Position numbers and translations under genes: made by a program
Notes under the pieces: generated by a model
What the model saw: only the letters and a program-made list of their open reading frames with translations
Told to the model about the DNA's origin: nothing
The model's database searches: none
Source of the DNA: Halorientalis litorea
Lineage (GTDB): Archaea; Halobacteriota; Halobacteria; Halobacteriales; Haloarculaceae
Length of the DNA stretch: 64,000 nucleotides
NCBI RefSeq assembly: GCF_023028225.1
Contig: NZ_CP095482.1
Span: 744,001-808,000 of the forward strand
Direction of reading: 5' to 3'
Shown: positions 18,525-27,661 of the stretch, piece by piece
How positions within the stretch are numbered: position 1 is the first letter of the stretch
Layout: each line of letters starts with the position of its first letter

Positions 18525-19544
18525 CTAGTTCGCGTTCTCGATGGCCGCGTTGAGTTCTTCGAGTTCGGTGTCGGCCCGCTCTTGAGTGTTGGGCACGTAG
18601 CCGACCTGATTCGCGACGACCTCCTCGCTGGCGGATTGCTCGACGAAGTACCGGCAGAACTCCGCGATGTGCTCTTCCGAGAGCTGGTTCACGTTGGGAT
18701 ACGTGAACAGCGGCCGGGCGAGCGGGGTGTACTCGCCGCTGGACGCGGTTTCGAGCGACGGCTCGACCGGCCCGTCGCCGTCGTCGACGGCGACAGCAGT
18801 GACCGCGTCCGGGTTGTTGAAGTAGTACGAGAAGCCGAAGTAGCCGATAGCGTGCGGGTTGCCCTGCACACCCTGCACGATGGTGCGGTCGTTCTCGGTC
18901 GGTTCGTACGCCTGCGTGTGGGCACCCTCTTCACCGTTGATGACCTCGGTGAAGTAGTCGAAGGTCCCGGACGTCTCGGCGGCACCGAACCGCGCGATTG
19001 TCTCGTCGGGCCAGTCGGAGTTGATGTCGGACCACATCTGGTCTTCGCCGGCGTCTGGACCCCAAATCTGGGCCAGTTGGTCGACGGTCATCTCCGTCGC
19101 CCAGTCGTTCTCGTTGTTGATGACGACAGTCAGGGCGTCGGTCGCGACCTTGATTTCGTGGGGCTCGACGCCGTTGTCCTGACAGTTCGACACCTCGCTG
19201 TCCTTGATGGCGCGAGACGCGTTGTTGATGTCCGAGTCGCCCGGGCAGAAGAAGTTCTCGAACCCACCGCCCGAACCGGTCGACTGGATGTCGATGTTGA
19301 CCTCGGGGTGGTCCTCCTGGAACTGCTCGGCCACGGCCGTGGCGAGCGGGAAGACCGTACTGCTCCCGGTGATGCTGATGGCACCCGAAAGCTGGTCGGA
19401 CCCACCGTCACCGCCACCATCGCCACTTCCGTCGCCGCCACCGTTTGACTGTTCGGAACAGCCCGCCAATGCGAGTGCACCAGTCGCCCCAACACCTGCA
19501 ACAAACTTCCGCCGCGAGATACGGTCTGCTTTGCGTGGCATCAT
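18525..19544 (-). CDS. pstS: phosphate-binding lipoprotein PstS
   Basis: 339 residues. Twin-arginine signal SRRKFVAG and lipobox ALAGC (Cys29) mark Tat export and lipid anchoring, followed by a Gly/Ser/Asp linker. The binding-protein motif GSSTVFPL is near the start of the mature part and TGSGGG further on, as in PstS. It is the first gene of the pst operon. A TATA-like TTTAT (minus strand, about 19566-19573) lies about 25 bases upstream. Confidence 0.93.
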   Translation of the reverse strand: MMPRKADRISRRKFVAGVGATGALALAGCSEQSNGGGDGSGDGGGDGGSDQLSGAISITGSSTVFPLATAVAEQFQEDHPEVNIDIQSTGSGGGFENFFCPGDSDINNASRAIKDSEVSNCQDNGVEPHEIKVATDALTVVINNENDWATEMTVDQLAQIWGPDAGEDQMWSDINSDWPDETIARFGAAETSGTFDYFTEVINGEEGAHTQAYEPTENDRTIVQGVQGNPHAIGYFGFSYYFNNPDAVTAVAVDDGDGPVEPSLETASSGEYTPLARPLFTYPNVNQLSEEHIAEFCRYFVEQSASEEVVANQVGYVPNTQERADTELEELNAAIENAN

Positions 19545-19560
19545 CAGAAACCGGCCGGCA

Positions 19561-19606
19561 TACGGATAAATACCCTTCTATTACGAATACCCATTTGTAT
19601 GTATTC
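19561..19606 (-). promoter_or_regulatory. pstS promoter with inverted repeat
   Basis: Minus-strand TATA-like GGGTATTTATCC (about 19564-19575) sits 25-27 bases from the pstS start. Just upstream GAATAC (19585-19590) and GTATTC (19601-19606) form an inverted repeat, a possible site for a phosphate-responsive activator. The rest of the 326-bp gap to the AbrB-PhoU gene shows no gene. Confidence 0.5.
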
Positions 19607-19816
19607 TATATAGTTCTTGATAGGGATATCGAGCGGCCGACCCGTCGAACAGCCGATACCCGTCACTTCCACGGATTGTCGGGACTTCCGGTGCGGATAT
19701 CAGACGGAATCTATCTCCGTAGTAGCGTCGAGCATCGGACTTCCTCGCCGTCAGTCCCGGATTTCGTCATCCGATACCACACATCCAGAAACGAGTGTTA
19801 GAATTATGTACTGCGT

Positions 19817-19850
19817 TAGAGTATACATATATTTAGCAGGATTTATTGTA
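19817..19850 (+). promoter_or_regulatory. promoter of the AbrB-PhoU gene
   Basis: AT-rich GTATACATATATTTAG (about 19820-19835) and ATTTATT (about 19843-19850) precede the ATG at 19871. The second lies at the spacing for a leaderless transcript; the first could be an activator site or an alternative TATA box. Confidence 0.5.
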
Positions 19851-19870
19851 CCTCTCCGTCGAGATGTGGT

Positions 19871-20866
19871 ATGGAGACGCGCAAAGTTCAGGTCACGGGC
19901 GGGTCCACGTACACCGTGTCGCTGCCCAAAGACTGGGCGAAGGCAAACGACGTGAGTGCCGGGAGCATCGTCGAGTTCCACGCGGAGGGGGATTCGTTGT
20001 TGCTGACCCCCAAGCGCGAGGAGGAGCGGACGGAAGGGACTCTCGACGTGACCGGGTTGGCCGGCGACGAACTGACGCGCGCAGTGATGACGATGTACGT
20101 CAGCGGGTTCGACATCATCACGCTCGAAACGCCGCGCATCGAGGCCCCGCAACGGCGAACCATCCGACAGGCCACGCAGGGCCTCGTCGGGTTGGAAGTC
20201 ATCGAGGAGACGAGCGACCGGGTGGTCCTGCAGGACCTGCTCGACTCCTCGGAACTGTCGGTACACAACGCCATCACGCGGATGCGGTTGGTGTCGCTGA
20301 CGATGCTCTCGGATGCCGTGACGGCACTCATCGACGGCGACGACAACCTCGCCCACGACGTTATCGAACGCGACGACGACGTTGACCGCCTCTGGTACAT
20401 GATTTCACGCGTGTTCCGGTCGGTTCTCCGCGACCCGACGGCCGCCTCGCAAATCGGGCTCCCCCGCGAGACGTGTTTCGACTACCAGTCCAGTGCCCGG
20501 CAACTGGAGCGGGTCGCCGACCACGCGACCAAGATAGCGAACCTGACGCTCGAAATCGGGGACGTTCCCGACGAGGTGGGTGCCGAACTGGAGACGCTCC
20601 ACGACGAGGCCATCGCGGTCCCCGAGCAGGCGATGGACGCGCTCCTCGAAGACGACTCGGCGAAGGCGACGGAACTCGCCAACGCCGCCCGCGAGCAGAT
20701 AGCGGGCATCGACGACCAGACCCGGGTGGTCGACGACCTCATCCGCGAACTCGACTCACAGACGGCACAGGTACTGGGCTTGGTCGTCGACTCCCTCTCC
20801 CGGACCGCCGACTACGGCGGCAACATCGCCGAGAGCGCGCTCCAGAAGGCCGCACCCCATCCCTGA
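19871..20866 (+). CDS. AbrB/SpoVT DNA-binding and PhoU-domain regulator
   Basis: 331 residues. N-terminal swapped-hairpin AbrB domain (1-50: VQVTGGSTYTVSLPKDWAKA) joined to PhoU helical bundles (about 110-320). The fusion is a known archaeal layout for a phosphate-responsive transcription regulator. It is divergent from the pst operon, so it is the natural candidate to control both promoters in the shared gap. Confidence 0.88.
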   Translation: METRKVQVTGGSTYTVSLPKDWAKANDVSAGSIVEFHAEGDSLLLTPKREEERTEGTLDVTGLAGDELTRAVMTMYVSGFDIITLETPRIEAPQRRTIRQATQGLVGLEVIEETSDRVVLQDLLDSSELSVHNAITRMRLVSLTMLSDAVTALIDGDDNLAHDVIERDDDVDRLWYMISRVFRSVLRDPTAASQIGLPRETCFDYQSSARQLERVADHATKIANLTLEIGDVPDEVGAELETLHDEAIAVPEQAMDALLEDDSAKATELANAAREQIAGIDDQTRVVDDLIRELDSQTAQVLGLVVDSLSRTADYGGNIAESALQKAAPHP

Positions 20867-20930
20867 CGGGGGCGGAACCGCTCGGCGCGAAACTAAACCG
20901 TCAAGGGAGGGCCGCACGAACCGCCGGTAG

Positions 20931-21356
20931 ATGTACGACGATATACTCGTCCCTATCGACGGTACGGACTCGCTCGACGCGGTGTTCCCACACACCGCAG
21001 ACATCGCGCGACGCCGAGACGCGACCGTTCACGTCCTCTACGTCGTCGACGACCGGGCGTTCCTGACGCTGGCAGACGACATGCAGGACGACGTACTCGA
21101 AGAGTTCCAGTCCAAGGGCGAGGCCGCACTCGCGGAGGCCGAGCGACGGTTCACCGACGACGGCATCGACGTGACCGGCGAGATTCGGCGCGGCAACCCG
21201 TCCGAGGAAATCGTCGCCACCGCCGAAGCGGAGGGAATCGACCTCGTGACGATGGGGACACACGGCGACGACGCACAGGAGACGGTGCTGGGGAGCGTCA
21301 GCCGTGCTGTCGCGTCCACCGCGGACGTGCCGGTGCTGACCGTCTCGCTGGACTGA
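20931..21356 (+). CDS. universal stress protein UspA family
   Basis: 141 residues, single Usp domain. Starts MYDDILVPIDGTDSLD and ends with the ATP-loop style GTHGDDAQETVLGSVSRAV, followed by VPVLTVSL. It probably binds ATP. It begins 64 bp after the AbrB-PhoU gene and may share its transcript. Exact stress role unknown. Confidence 0.9.
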   Translation: MYDDILVPIDGTDSLDAVFPHTADIARRRDATVHVLYVVDDRAFLTLADDMQDDVLEEFQSKGEAALAEAERRFTDDGIDVTGEIRRGNPSEEIVATAEAEGIDLVTMGTHGDDAQETVLGSVSRAVASTADVPVLTVSLD

Positions 21357-21362
21357 GAACCG

Positions 21363-21770
21363 TTACTCCGCGGGGTCGAAGTCGAGTGCGGCCGAGTTGA
21401 TGCAGTAGCGTTTGCCGGTCGGGTCCGGCCCGTCGTCGAAGACGTGCCCGAGGTGTCCCTCACAGGTCGCACAGACGACTTCCGTTCGGCGCATTCCGTG
21501 GCTCGTGTCGACGCGTGTCTCGACGTTGTCCCCGGCGGCGTCGTAGAAACTCGGCCACCCGGTGCCGGACCCGAACTTCGTGTCCGAGTCGAACAGCTCC
21601 GTCCCGCACCCGGCACAGACGTAGGTGCCGTCGTCTTTCTTGTCGACGTACTCGCCGCTGAACTTTGGTTCCGTACCGGCTTCCCGGAGGATGCGGTACT
21701 CCTCGTCGGTGAGGACGTCACGCCACTCCGCGTCGGTGTCGGGGATGTCTCGCTGCGTGTCCTGTGACAT
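21363..21770 (-). CDS. msrB: peptide-methionine (R)-S-oxide reductase MsrB
   Basis: 135 residues. Two zinc-binding CxxC pairs (CAGC, CATC) and the active-site segment RYCINSAALDF. It repairs oxidised methionine (R form) in proteins. Monocistronic and convergent with the Usp gene. Confidence 0.93.
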   Translation of the reverse strand: MSQDTQRDIPDTDAEWRDVLTDEEYRILREAGTEPKFSGEYVDKKDDGTYVCAGCGTELFDSDTKFGSGTGWPSFYDAAGDNVETRVDTSHGMRRTEVVCATCEGHLGHVFDDGPDPTGKRYCINSAALDFDPAE

Positions 21771-21861
21771 AGTCCGGCATAGGGGCCGGGGACGCTTACG
21801 GCTTCTGCCGACACCCGCGGCTACCCGGACAGCGTCGAAAGAAAGGGGTGTGGTCGGTCGT

Positions 21862-22113
21862 TTAAATGTAGTCTTCTTCTTCGAGGCCTTCCATGATGTC
21901 GTCGACGAGGTTCTCGACTTCGTCGTAGGGGAAGTCCCCGCCGCCGCCCTTCTGGTTCAGTTCCATTGCCGTGAAGCTCACGTCGCCGGACTCGAACGTC
22001 GTGGCCGGACCGTTCGGGAGCGCGGGCACGAGGTCCATCGGACTGGACACTGGGAAGTCTGCACCTTCGAAGCCGTCGATGAGCTGCTGTCGCAGGTCTT
22101 CTTTGTCGACCAT
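21862..22113 (-). CDS. MTH865-like small protein
   Basis: 83 residues with the family pattern LPNGPATTFESGDVSFTAME and FPYDEVENLVDDIM of the MTH865-like family, an EF-hand-like helical fold first seen in a methanogen. No biochemical role is established. The promoter is strong and leaderless: CTTTTTATAC (22137-22146, minus strand) 28 bases from the ATG. Confidence 0.8.
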   Translation of the reverse strand: MVDKEDLRQQLIDGFEGADFPVSSPMDLVPALPNGPATTFESGDVSFTAMELNQKGGGGDFPYDEVENLVDDIMEGLEEEDYI

Positions 22114-22136
22114 GTTACCGATTCACGGTGACTTCC

Positions 22137-22146
22137 GTATAAAAAG
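22137..22146 (-). promoter_or_regulatory. TATA box of the MTH865-like gene
   Basis: Minus-strand CTTTTTATAC centred 28 bases before the ATG, so the transcript should begin at or next to the start codon. Confidence 0.6.
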
Positions 22147-22224
22147 TACTGGTACGGCTGTCCAGTTTACAACCGTTTCAACCCGTATTCCCCGTGGTCG
22201 GGGACGAGTCGCCCTGTCTCCCGG

Positions 22225-22938
22225 TCACTCCCCGACGGTGTTCCGGAGCGTCCCGATGCCCTCGTAGCGGATTTCGATGTCGTCGCCGGGTTCGACCAGT
22301 CCGGGGTTGGCCGGACTCCCGAACGAGATAACGTCGCCGGGGCGGAACGTGTACCGCTCGGAGAGGAACGCGACGGTTTCGCGGGGCTTGTTGAACATGT
22401 TCTCGGTGTTGTCGTGCTGGCGACGCTCGCCGTTGATGTGGGTCTCCATCTCCTTGCCGACCGGTTCGTAGTCCGTCTCTATCCACGGCCCGAGCGGCCC
22501 GGACCCGTCGAACGCCTTCCGGGCCGTCCGGCGTTCCTGGTCGAGTGCGTCCATGTCGTTGAGAATCGTGTACCCACGGAGCACGTCGTCGACCTCGTCC
22601 TCGGTGATGTCGTGACACCGCTCGTCGACGACCGCGGCGAGTTCCCCGGCGTAGGTCAACTCGGCGGTCCAGTCGGGGTACGGAATCGGCTGTTCGGGCG
22701 GGTGGAGGCTGTGGGGCGGCTTGATGAACCAGTCCGGCACGTCGGGGATGTCGTAGTCCATCTGGTCGACCTTCTCGCCGAAGTTCCGCCCCACGCAAAA
22801 GAGTGCGTCGGGGTCACACGGTGCGAGTAGGGTCGCCTCGTCGCCGAGGTCGTAGGTTCCGTCGTCCGTCTCGATGGTCCCGTCGACGTACTCCCCTTCG
22901 ACGATGCCGTCCGCCGTCTCCGCGCGTGCGAGTTTCAT
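22225..22938 (-). CDS. fumarylacetoacetate hydrolase family protein
   Basis: 237 residues from the ATG of MKLARAET. Family signatures are FCVGRNF, the metal-binding ELAAVVDERCHDI region, and YTILNDMDALDQER. Members hydrolyse or decarboxylate diketo acids or act as oxaloacetate decarboxylase. The substrate cannot be told from sequence. The upstream 49 in-frame codons are not similar to the family. Confidence 0.88.
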   Translation of the reverse strand: MKLARAETADGIVEGEYVDGTIETDDGTYDLGDEATLLAPCDPDALFCVGRNFGEKVDQMDYDIPDVPDWFIKPPHSLHPPEQPIPYPDWTAELTYAGELAAVVDERCHDITEDEVDDVLRGYTILNDMDALDQERRTARKAFDGSGPLGPWIETDYEPVGKEMETHINGERRQHDNTENMFNKPRETVAFLSERYTFRPGDVISFGSPANPGLVEPGDDIEIRYEGIGTLRNTVGE

Positions 22939-23037
22939 CGGGCAGGCGTTCCCACGCCGCCGGTTTACTTCTCCCGGTCTGTGCCGAGCGGCGTGTCGTG
23001 GGTCAACCGTTATAGTTCGTGCTACCGAATACCACGT

Positions 23038-23553
23038 ATGGACAGTCGAGCGTTTGCCTTCGAGGGAACGAGCCCGGATGTCCACGAGACTGCTCGCGTC
23101 AGCCGTGAATCGACGGTAGTCGGGGACGTAACTGTCGAAGCCGACGCCAGCGTCTGGCCGGGCGTGGTCCTGCGCGGTGACGTGGGGTCCGTCCGTGTCG
23201 GCCCCGAATCACACGTCGGTGACAACGCCGTCCTCCACGCCGCGACGGTGGGTAAGCGGGTGATGGTCGGTCACGGTGCGGTACTGAACGACACCACCGT
23301 TGCGGACGGGGCACTGGTCGGGTTCAACTCGACGGTGACGGACTCACACATCGGCGAGGGCAGCATCGTCGCTACGGGGACGGTCGTGCCGGCGGGCTAC
23401 GAGGTGCCAGCGGAGTCGTTCGTTCGCGGCATGCCCGCGACGGTCACGCCACTCGCGGAGACGAGCATCGACCCGGACGCCGTCTTCGAGGCCTACAGTT
23501 CCGGCGGGTACACCGACCTCGCCCACCGACACGAAGAACTGTTCAGTAGATAG
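23038..23553 (+). CDS. gamma-carbonic anhydrase-like left-handed beta-helix protein
   Basis: 171 residues made of hexapeptide turns (VGDVTVEADASVWPGVVLRG). Gamma-CA enzymes use three His: one in VLH and two in GHxxxxH. Here the last pair reads GHGAVLN, so the third zinc His is Asn. The protein may be a non-catalytic homologue or bind metal differently. A TATA box GTTATAG (about 23007-23015) lies 27 bases upstream. Confidence 0.8.
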   Translation: MDSRAFAFEGTSPDVHETARVSRESTVVGDVTVEADASVWPGVVLRGDVGSVRVGPESHVGDNAVLHAATVGKRVMVGHGAVLNDTTVADGALVGFNSTVTDSHIGEGSIVATGTVVPAGYEVPAESFVRGMPATVTPLAETSIDPDAVFEAYSSGGYTDLAHRHEELFSR

Positions 23554-23642
23554 TGTATTTGAGTTAATAGTATTCGACAGCCGGTCGAAAACGCCGCACA
23601 GACGACAGACGAGCGACGTTTTCTGCCACAAGTTTTTGTATC

Positions 23643-23659
23643 CCTACCGGAAAGGTAGG
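23643..23659 (+). promoter_or_regulatory. palindrome just before the PAS kinase start
   Basis: CCTACC (23643-23648) and GGTAGG (23654-23659) around GGAAA, ten bases before the ATG at 23669. It could be an operator, or a hairpin in the 5' leader that masks the start. TTTTTGTATC just upstream is the likely TATA region. Confidence 0.45.
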
Positions 23660-23668
23660 AGCAATCAG

Positions 23669-26182
23669 ATGAGTGTTGGTCGGGCGGTGCTGTACGTGGG
23701 GTCGGGGCACCCCGACGTGATGGATTCGGTCCGGGGGACCGAATGGCGGGTCGAGCAGGTCGACACCGTGGACGGCGTCCGGGAGCAACTGGACGGCGTG
23801 GACGTCGTCGTGAGTGAGCACGCACTGCCGGACGGGGACGGGACCGACGTGGTCGAGGCCGTGACGGAGTTACGACCGGAGACGGCCGTGGTTCTCGTCC
23901 CGGCCGGAGCGGGGGACCCGGAGTTGGCGCGACTGGCCGCCGAGCGTGCGGGCACGCGGTACGTGCCGACCGACACGCTCGACGGACCGGAGGATTTGGC
24001 TGCAGTCGTCGGCGAGTCCACCGAGCGGGTCGCCACCGACAGCCAGCGGTACCGCCGACTGGTCGAACAGACGACCGACGTCGTCGTCGTCGTCGACCGC
24101 GAGAGCGGCATCGAGTACGCCGACCCGACCATCGAAGCGTCGCTCGGATACGACCCCGCGAGGCTCCCGGGGAGGGACGCGTTGTCGTACATCCACCCCG
24201 ACGACCGTGACCGCGTTACGGCGGCTCTCGACCGGGCCGTCGAGTCGCCGGACGAGAGCGTCAGCGTCGAGTTCCGCGTCGAGGACGCCACGGGCGAGTA
24301 CCGCTGGGTCGCCGCGCGGGCGCGGAGTTTCGTCGACCACACGGTGATAGACGGCATCGTCGTCACCCTCCGGGACGTGTCCGACCGCAAGAAGCGCGAA
24401 CGGGAGTTACGCCGCTACGAGACCATCGTGGAGGCCGTCGACGACCTCGTGTTCGTCCTCGACGAGGACGGGAACTTCACCTTCGTCAACGAGGCTCACG
24501 AGTCGATGACGGGCTACGAGGGCGACGCCCTCCTCGGGAGCAGTGCCGCCCAGAGCGTCCCCGAGGACGGCATCGAGCGGACCCAAGAGGCCATCGCCGA
24601 CCTCCTCACCGCCGAGGAGCAGTCCCACACGACCTACGAGATGGACATCCTGACCAAAGACGACGAGCGAATCCCGTGTGAGACACACCTCACGCTGTTG
24701 ACCGACGAGAACGGCGAGTTCTGCGGCACGGCAGGCATCGTCCGGGACGTGTCCGACCGCAAGGAGAAAGAGCAACTCTACTCGACGGTCGTCACCGAGG
24801 CGAACGACGGCATCGTCATCACGCAGGACGAGGAAGTGCAGTTCGCCAACGAGGAACTGGCGCGGATGCTCGACGGGTGCCGCGAGGAGATAGAGGGGAC
24901 CTCGTACGCCGACTTCCTCGCCCCGGAGTACCGCGAGTTCGTCGTCGAGGGGCACATGAGCACGACCCCCGGCGCGAACGCGCGGTTCGAGGCGGAACTC
25001 CGCTCGCTGGACGGGGAGCGAGTGCCAGTCGAAGTGAGTACGACCCGTGTGAGGTATCAGGGCGGCACCGGCGAACTCGCCATCCTCCGTGACATCTCCG
25101 CCCGCAAGGAGCGCGAGCGCGAACTGGAACTGTACGAGACGATGCTCAACGCCGTCCCCGACCCGGTGTACGCGAGCAACGAGGACGGAGAGTTCGTCGC
25201 CATCAACGAAGCCACTGAGACGGTGACCGGCCTCGACCGGGCGGACGCCATCGGCGACCACGTCTCGGTCGTGATGGACGAAGCCGACGTGTCCCGTGGC
25301 CAAGAGGTCGTACAAGACCTGCTCGCGAACGACGACCGCGACCAAGGCATCTACGAGATGGACCTCTACACGACCGACGGCGACGTGATACCGATAGAGA
25401 ACCACGTCGGTCTGCTGACCGACGAGAACGGCGAGTTCCGCGGGTCGGTCGGCGTGCTTCGGGACATCAGCGACCGCATCCGCCGCGAGCGTCGTCTGAC
25501 CGTCCTCAACCGCGCTCTGCGACACGACCTGCGCAACAGTATGCACGTCATCCTCGCCAACGCCGACCTCATCGAACGCGACGTCGACGACGCCGACGTG
25601 ATATCGAAACTCGGGATGATACGCAACCGTGCCGAGAAGATAAACAGCCTGAGCGAGAAGGCCCGCGAGATAGAGCAGATACTCGGGGACCAGACGGGCG
25701 CGCGCAAGTCGGTCGACCTCGCTGGGTTGCTCACCGAGCAGATGGAGACGTTCCGCGAGCAACACCCCGACGTGACCATCACCGCCGACCTCCCCGATTC
25801 GGCGTGGGTCCGTGCGACCGAACTCATCGACCGCGCCGTCGAGAACCTCGTCGAGAACTCCATCCAGCACACCGACGACCCCGAAATCGACGTGGCTGTC
25901 GAGATGGACGCCGACACGGTGGCCGTGACCGTCGCCGACAACGGTCCCGGCATCCCGGAGAAAGAACGCAGAGTCGTCAGACAGGGCAGCGAGACGCCGC
26001 TCGACCACGCGAGCGGCCTCGGCCTGTGGCTGGTCGCGTGGATAACGCGGGACTCGGGCGGGGAAATCATCTTCGAGGAACCCGAGGACGGGGGGAGCGC
26101 GGTCCGCTTGGAACTGGAACGCTGTGACCCGCAGGACACGGAGTCGGCGGCGGCCGCCGAGTCGGGCGAACACGCCGAGTGA
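23669..26182 (+). CDS. receiver-like and multi-PAS sensor histidine kinase
   Basis: 837 residues, no membrane helix. An N-terminal receiver-like segment (about 1-120, ADLEH-type LPDGDGTDVVEA) is followed by four PAS units (about 130-250, 260-375, 380-490, 495-615), then an H-box LRHDLRNSM, N-box VENLVENSIQHT, G1 ADNGPGIP and G2 SGLGLWL. The receiver keeps an Asp-containing loop but its phospho-acceptor is uncertain. The repeated EMD(I/L)xTxDxxxIPxExH segments suggest two PAS units arose by duplication. It likely integrates several redox or light signals. Confidence 0.9.
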   Translation: MSVGRAVLYVGSGHPDVMDSVRGTEWRVEQVDTVDGVREQLDGVDVVVSEHALPDGDGTDVVEAVTELRPETAVVLVPAGAGDPELARLAAERAGTRYVPTDTLDGPEDLAAVVGESTERVATDSQRYRRLVEQTTDVVVVVDRESGIEYADPTIEASLGYDPARLPGRDALSYIHPDDRDRVTAALDRAVESPDESVSVEFRVEDATGEYRWVAARARSFVDHTVIDGIVVTLRDVSDRKKRERELRRYETIVEAVDDLVFVLDEDGNFTFVNEAHESMTGYEGDALLGSSAAQSVPEDGIERTQEAIADLLTAEEQSHTTYEMDILTKDDERIPCETHLTLLTDENGEFCGTAGIVRDVSDRKEKEQLYSTVVTEANDGIVITQDEEVQFANEELARMLDGCREEIEGTSYADFLAPEYREFVVEGHMSTTPGANARFEAELRSLDGERVPVEVSTTRVRYQGGTGELAILRDISARKERERELELYETMLNAVPDPVYASNEDGEFVAINEATETVTGLDRADAIGDHVSVVMDEADVSRGQEVVQDLLANDDRDQGIYEMDLYTTDGDVIPIENHVGLLTDENGEFRGSVGVLRDISDRIRRERRLTVLNRALRHDLRNSMHVILANADLIERDVDDADVISKLGMIRNRAEKINSLSEKAREIEQILGDQTGARKSVDLAGLLTEQMETFREQHPDVTITADLPDSAWVRATELIDRAVENLVENSIQHTDDPEIDVAVEMDADTVAVTVADNGPGIPEKERRVVRQGSETPLDHASGLGLWLVAWITRDSGGEIIFEEPEDGGSAVRLELERCDPQDTESAAAAESGEHAE

Positions 26183-26239
26183 GCGGTGTCCGCGCACAAC
26201 GGGCGGAGGCCTAAAACGGCACTACCCCTTTCTCGTCGT

Positions 26240-26983
26240 ATGACACGGACACGGCGACGATTCCTCGGGGCCGTCGCGGGCGCGACGACTGTGGGGGCGG
26301 CCGGTTGTCTCGGCGGCGGACAGGGGAGCGACGATAGTGCCCCCGCAACCGACGAGAGCGGCGAAAGCGACGGGGACGGGGGAAGTAACGGTAGCGGGAG
26401 CGGGAACACACTCGGCAGTCACCCGGCGACAACTGGCCTCGACGGTCAACCGCGCCTCGGCCCGCCACCCGGCGAGGCGGCGGGGACCATCGTCGCCTTC
26501 GAGGACCCGTCCTGTCACCGCTGTCGGGTCTTCGAGGAGCAGACGGCCCCGCGCATCCGCTCGGAACTGGTCGACCCCGGCGACGCGACGCTCGTGTTCC
26601 GGGGCTTCCCGAACGTGTATCCGTGGGGCGAAGTCGGCGTCAGGGCACTGGAGGCGACCTACGCCCGCGACGCCGACGCACACTGGGCACTCCTCGACCA
26701 CTACTTCGACGAGCAAGCCACGTTCGAGGGCGAGGGACGCGAGGCGGTCCTCCCGCGAACCCGGGAGTTCCTCGCCGCCGAGACGGCGGTCGACGCCGAC
26801 GCGGTGGTGGCGGCCGTCGAGGACGGTGCCGCCGACGCCGCCGTCGAGACCGACCTCGCGGCCGGGGAGGAGGCAGGCGTGAACGGCACGCCGACCGTGT
26901 TCCTGTTCCGGGACGGGGAGTACCGGACGCAGGCCACCGGGAGCGTGGGCTTCGAGTTCGTCACGACGGCACTGGGGCTGTGA
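26240..26983 (+). CDS. Tat-exported DsbA-like thioredoxin-fold lipoprotein
   Basis: 247 residues. Tat motif RTRRRFLGA and lipobox AAGC (Cys23), then a Ser/Gly/Asp linker and a DsbA/thioredoxin domain with active-site CHRC (Cys92, Cys95) and the cis-Pro loop NGTPTVFLF. It should form or isomerise disulfides outside the cell. The next gene starts within its stop codon, so the two are translated together. Confidence 0.88.
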   Translation: MTRTRRRFLGAVAGATTVGAAGCLGGGQGSDDSAPATDESGESDGDGGSNGSGSGNTLGSHPATTGLDGQPRLGPPPGEAAGTIVAFEDPSCHRCRVFEEQTAPRIRSELVDPGDATLVFRGFPNVYPWGEVGVRALEATYARDADAHWALLDHYFDEQATFEGEGREAVLPRTREFLAAETAVDADAVVAAVEDGAADAAVETDLAAGEEAGVNGTPTVFLFRDGEYRTQATGSVGFEFVTTALGL

Positions 26984-27585
26984 TGGCTCGGACGAGTCGG
27001 CTGCCGCGGCTCCCGACCCGAGGCCGGGACTGGCGGCTGATGGGGCGGACTGCCCGCCTCGTCCTCACGATTCCGGCGTACGCCGCCGTCGCCGTCGTAG
27101 CCGGCGTGCTCGGCCTGACGCTGTTCGTCGCCACGCAGAACCTCCGGCCGGTGCTCGACCTCGTGGTCGGCGGCCCCCTCTCGCTCGATGCGCGTCTGAC
27201 CGTCCTGCTGGAACTGTACCCCGTCGTCGGGAGCGTCTACGGCCCCCTGACCAGCACCGTCCTCGTGGTGCTCGTGGCCCTCATCGGCGTGGACGTGGCG
27301 ATGGTCGCCTACCACTTGCGCGAACACGGCCTGTCCGCCCGCGAGGGAAGCACGAGCGTCGTCGGCGTCGTCCTCGGGACGCTCGGTGCGGGCTGTGCGG
27401 CCTGTGGGACGGCGGTGCTAGCCGGTCTGCTCTCGCTGTTCGGCGCGGCGGGGCTGGTGACGTTGCTGCCCCTCGACGGCCTCGAACTCCCGCTGCTCGC
27501 CTCGTTCGTGGTCGTGCTGTCCATCTACTGGTTGGCCGACGGGATGCGCGGCGGGGAAATCAACGGCTGTCCGGTGGACCCGTAG
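26983..27585 (+). CDS. polytopic membrane protein with GCAACG motif, redox-pair partner
   Basis: 200 residues, five or six hydrophobic helices. ATG overlaps the upstream TGA (TGATG). The striking feature is a CxxC-like GAGCAACGTAVL in the middle of a helix-loop region, which could pass electrons from the cytoplasm to the DsbA-like lipoprotein, in the manner of CcdA or VKOR. It shows no full match to either family that I can see. Function is inference from position and cysteines. Confidence 0.6.
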   Translation: MARTSRLPRLPTRGRDWRLMGRTARLVLTIPAYAAVAVVAGVLGLTLFVATQNLRPVLDLVVGGPLSLDARLTVLLELYPVVGSVYGPLTSTVLVVLVALIGVDVAMVAYHLREHGLSAREGSTSVVGVVLGTLGAGCAACGTAVLAGLLSLFGAAGLVTLLPLDGLELPLLASFVVVLSIYWLADGMRGGEINGCPVDP

Positions 27586-27661
27586 GCCGCCGGCGGACCG
27601 CCGACCGGTCCGGTCGCGCCCGCGTTCTTAAATCGGATGCCGCCGTATCAGCGTGTGTGCC

